DNA of 64,000 nt from assembly GCF_001545035.1 (NCBI RefSeq), contig NZ_FCOJ02000033.1:17209-81208 (forward strand), in the 5' to 3' direction. The notes below the pieces were generated by a model. The model did no database searches. It saw only the letters and a list, made by a program, of their open reading frames with translations, and was not told the origin of the DNA. This DNA is from Caballeronia glebae (GTDB lineage: Bacteria > Pseudomonadota > Gammaproteobacteria > Burkholderiales > Burkholderiaceae). This document shows, piece by piece, positions 63,806 through 64,000 of the stretch (position 1 is the stretch's first letter; every line of letters begins with the position of its first letter). The translations under genes were made by a program, and so were the position numbers.

Positions 63806-63868
63806 ATTATTTTTTTTCGAAAAAGACGCTTGACGCCGGCGAAATAGGCCCGCATAATTCGCCTCCCG
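63806..63868 (+). promoter_or_regulatory. strong rRNA operon promoter
   Basis: TTGACG (63830-63835) and CATAAT (63853-63858) are separated by exactly 17 bp. An A/T-rich stretch with a run of eight T residues lies upstream (63806-63825), like an UP element, and a GC-rich discriminator follows (TCGCCTCCC), the kind found at stringently controlled rRNA promoters. It reads toward the rRNA leader at the right edge. Confidence 0.8.
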
Positions 63869-64000
63869 TTGAATGACGGCGCGAAAGAAAGCAAGCAAAC
63901 AGCGAAGCAAATTCTTGACGCAATGCTCTTTAAAAACTAACAGCCGATAAGTGTGGGCGCTTGATGACGGGTGCGGTTTCAGTCTTTCGGGGCTGAAGCA
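63869..64000 (+). rRNA. leader of a 16S rRNA operon (5' part, gene itself outside the window)
   Basis: The boxA-like TGCTCTTTAA at 63924-63933 is the antitermination signal of Burkholderiaceae rRNA leaders, and the following AACTAACAGCCGATAAGTGT stretch matches such leaders as I know them. The mature 16S start is not reached. A hairpin (TTCAGTC ... GGGCTGAA) lies at the very end. A second TTGACG at 63915 lacks a good -10. Confidence 0.8.

Noticed and set aside
63915..63943. Second promoter (TTGACG with TAACAG) in the rRNA leader
   Set aside because: The -10 is poor and the region is explained by the boxA leader.

Overview
The window is high-GC DNA with the gene content of a Burkholderiaceae member, most like Caballeronia or Paraburkholderia. 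It seems to come from a secondary chromosome or megaplasmid. A Rep_3-like initiator, a repeat-rich origin and a parAB operon lie at 51.5-56.0 kb. The promoter and boxA leader of an rRNA operon run off the right edge. The genus is inferred from protein style and gene order only.

Left part (0-17 kb): a sulfur-themed island. It holds a YeiH-type exporter with a coupled Cys-rich small protein, an LLM-class (DszA/NtaA-like) flavin monooxygenase, a MetQ-like binding protein, a DszC/SfnB-like acyl-CoA-dehydrogenase-fold enzyme, a DUF3088 protein, an NADPH-FMN reductase, an AraC regulator, and an operon of CMD protein, acyl-CoA-dehydrogenase-fold enzyme and SsuABC-like ABC transporter. At the end is a two-gene family 2A encapsulin system (shell plus cysteine desulfurase cargo). 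Three truncated genes (a DppC-type permease tail, a second acyl-CoA-dehydrogenase tail, a flavoprotein fragment) show that the island has lost DNA.

Middle (17-43 kb): a coupled MFS transporter and winged-helix/TPR regulator; a secreted protein; an S53 peptidase; a cation efflux protein; a hydroxyacid dehydrogenase remnant; an aldo-keto reductase with an orphan sugar-binding protein; a DUF1479 protein divergent from an AraC regulator; a hipBA module with palindromic operators; an FkbM methyltransferase; a minus-strand run from an alkyl sulfatase through two hypothetical proteins to a 1095-residue SAM/cyclase/AAA/TPR signalling protein and a small membrane protein; an SDR enzyme; a divergent Hfq-like protein; and an RND outer-membrane-factor remnant.

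Right part (43-64 kb): a polar amino acid ABC transporter with an IclR regulator, small proteins, a YaiI-like protein, a DsbA/FrnE-like oxidoreductase, and a LysR regulator divergent from an aromatic-ring flavin hydroxylase. The replication/partition block follows, with two candidate parS palindromes just after parB. Then come about 2.5 kb with few genes, a lipoprotein, glycogen phosphorylase, a sugar-porter MFS protein and the rRNA leader. No CRISPR array, tRNA gene or intact insertion sequence was recognised.
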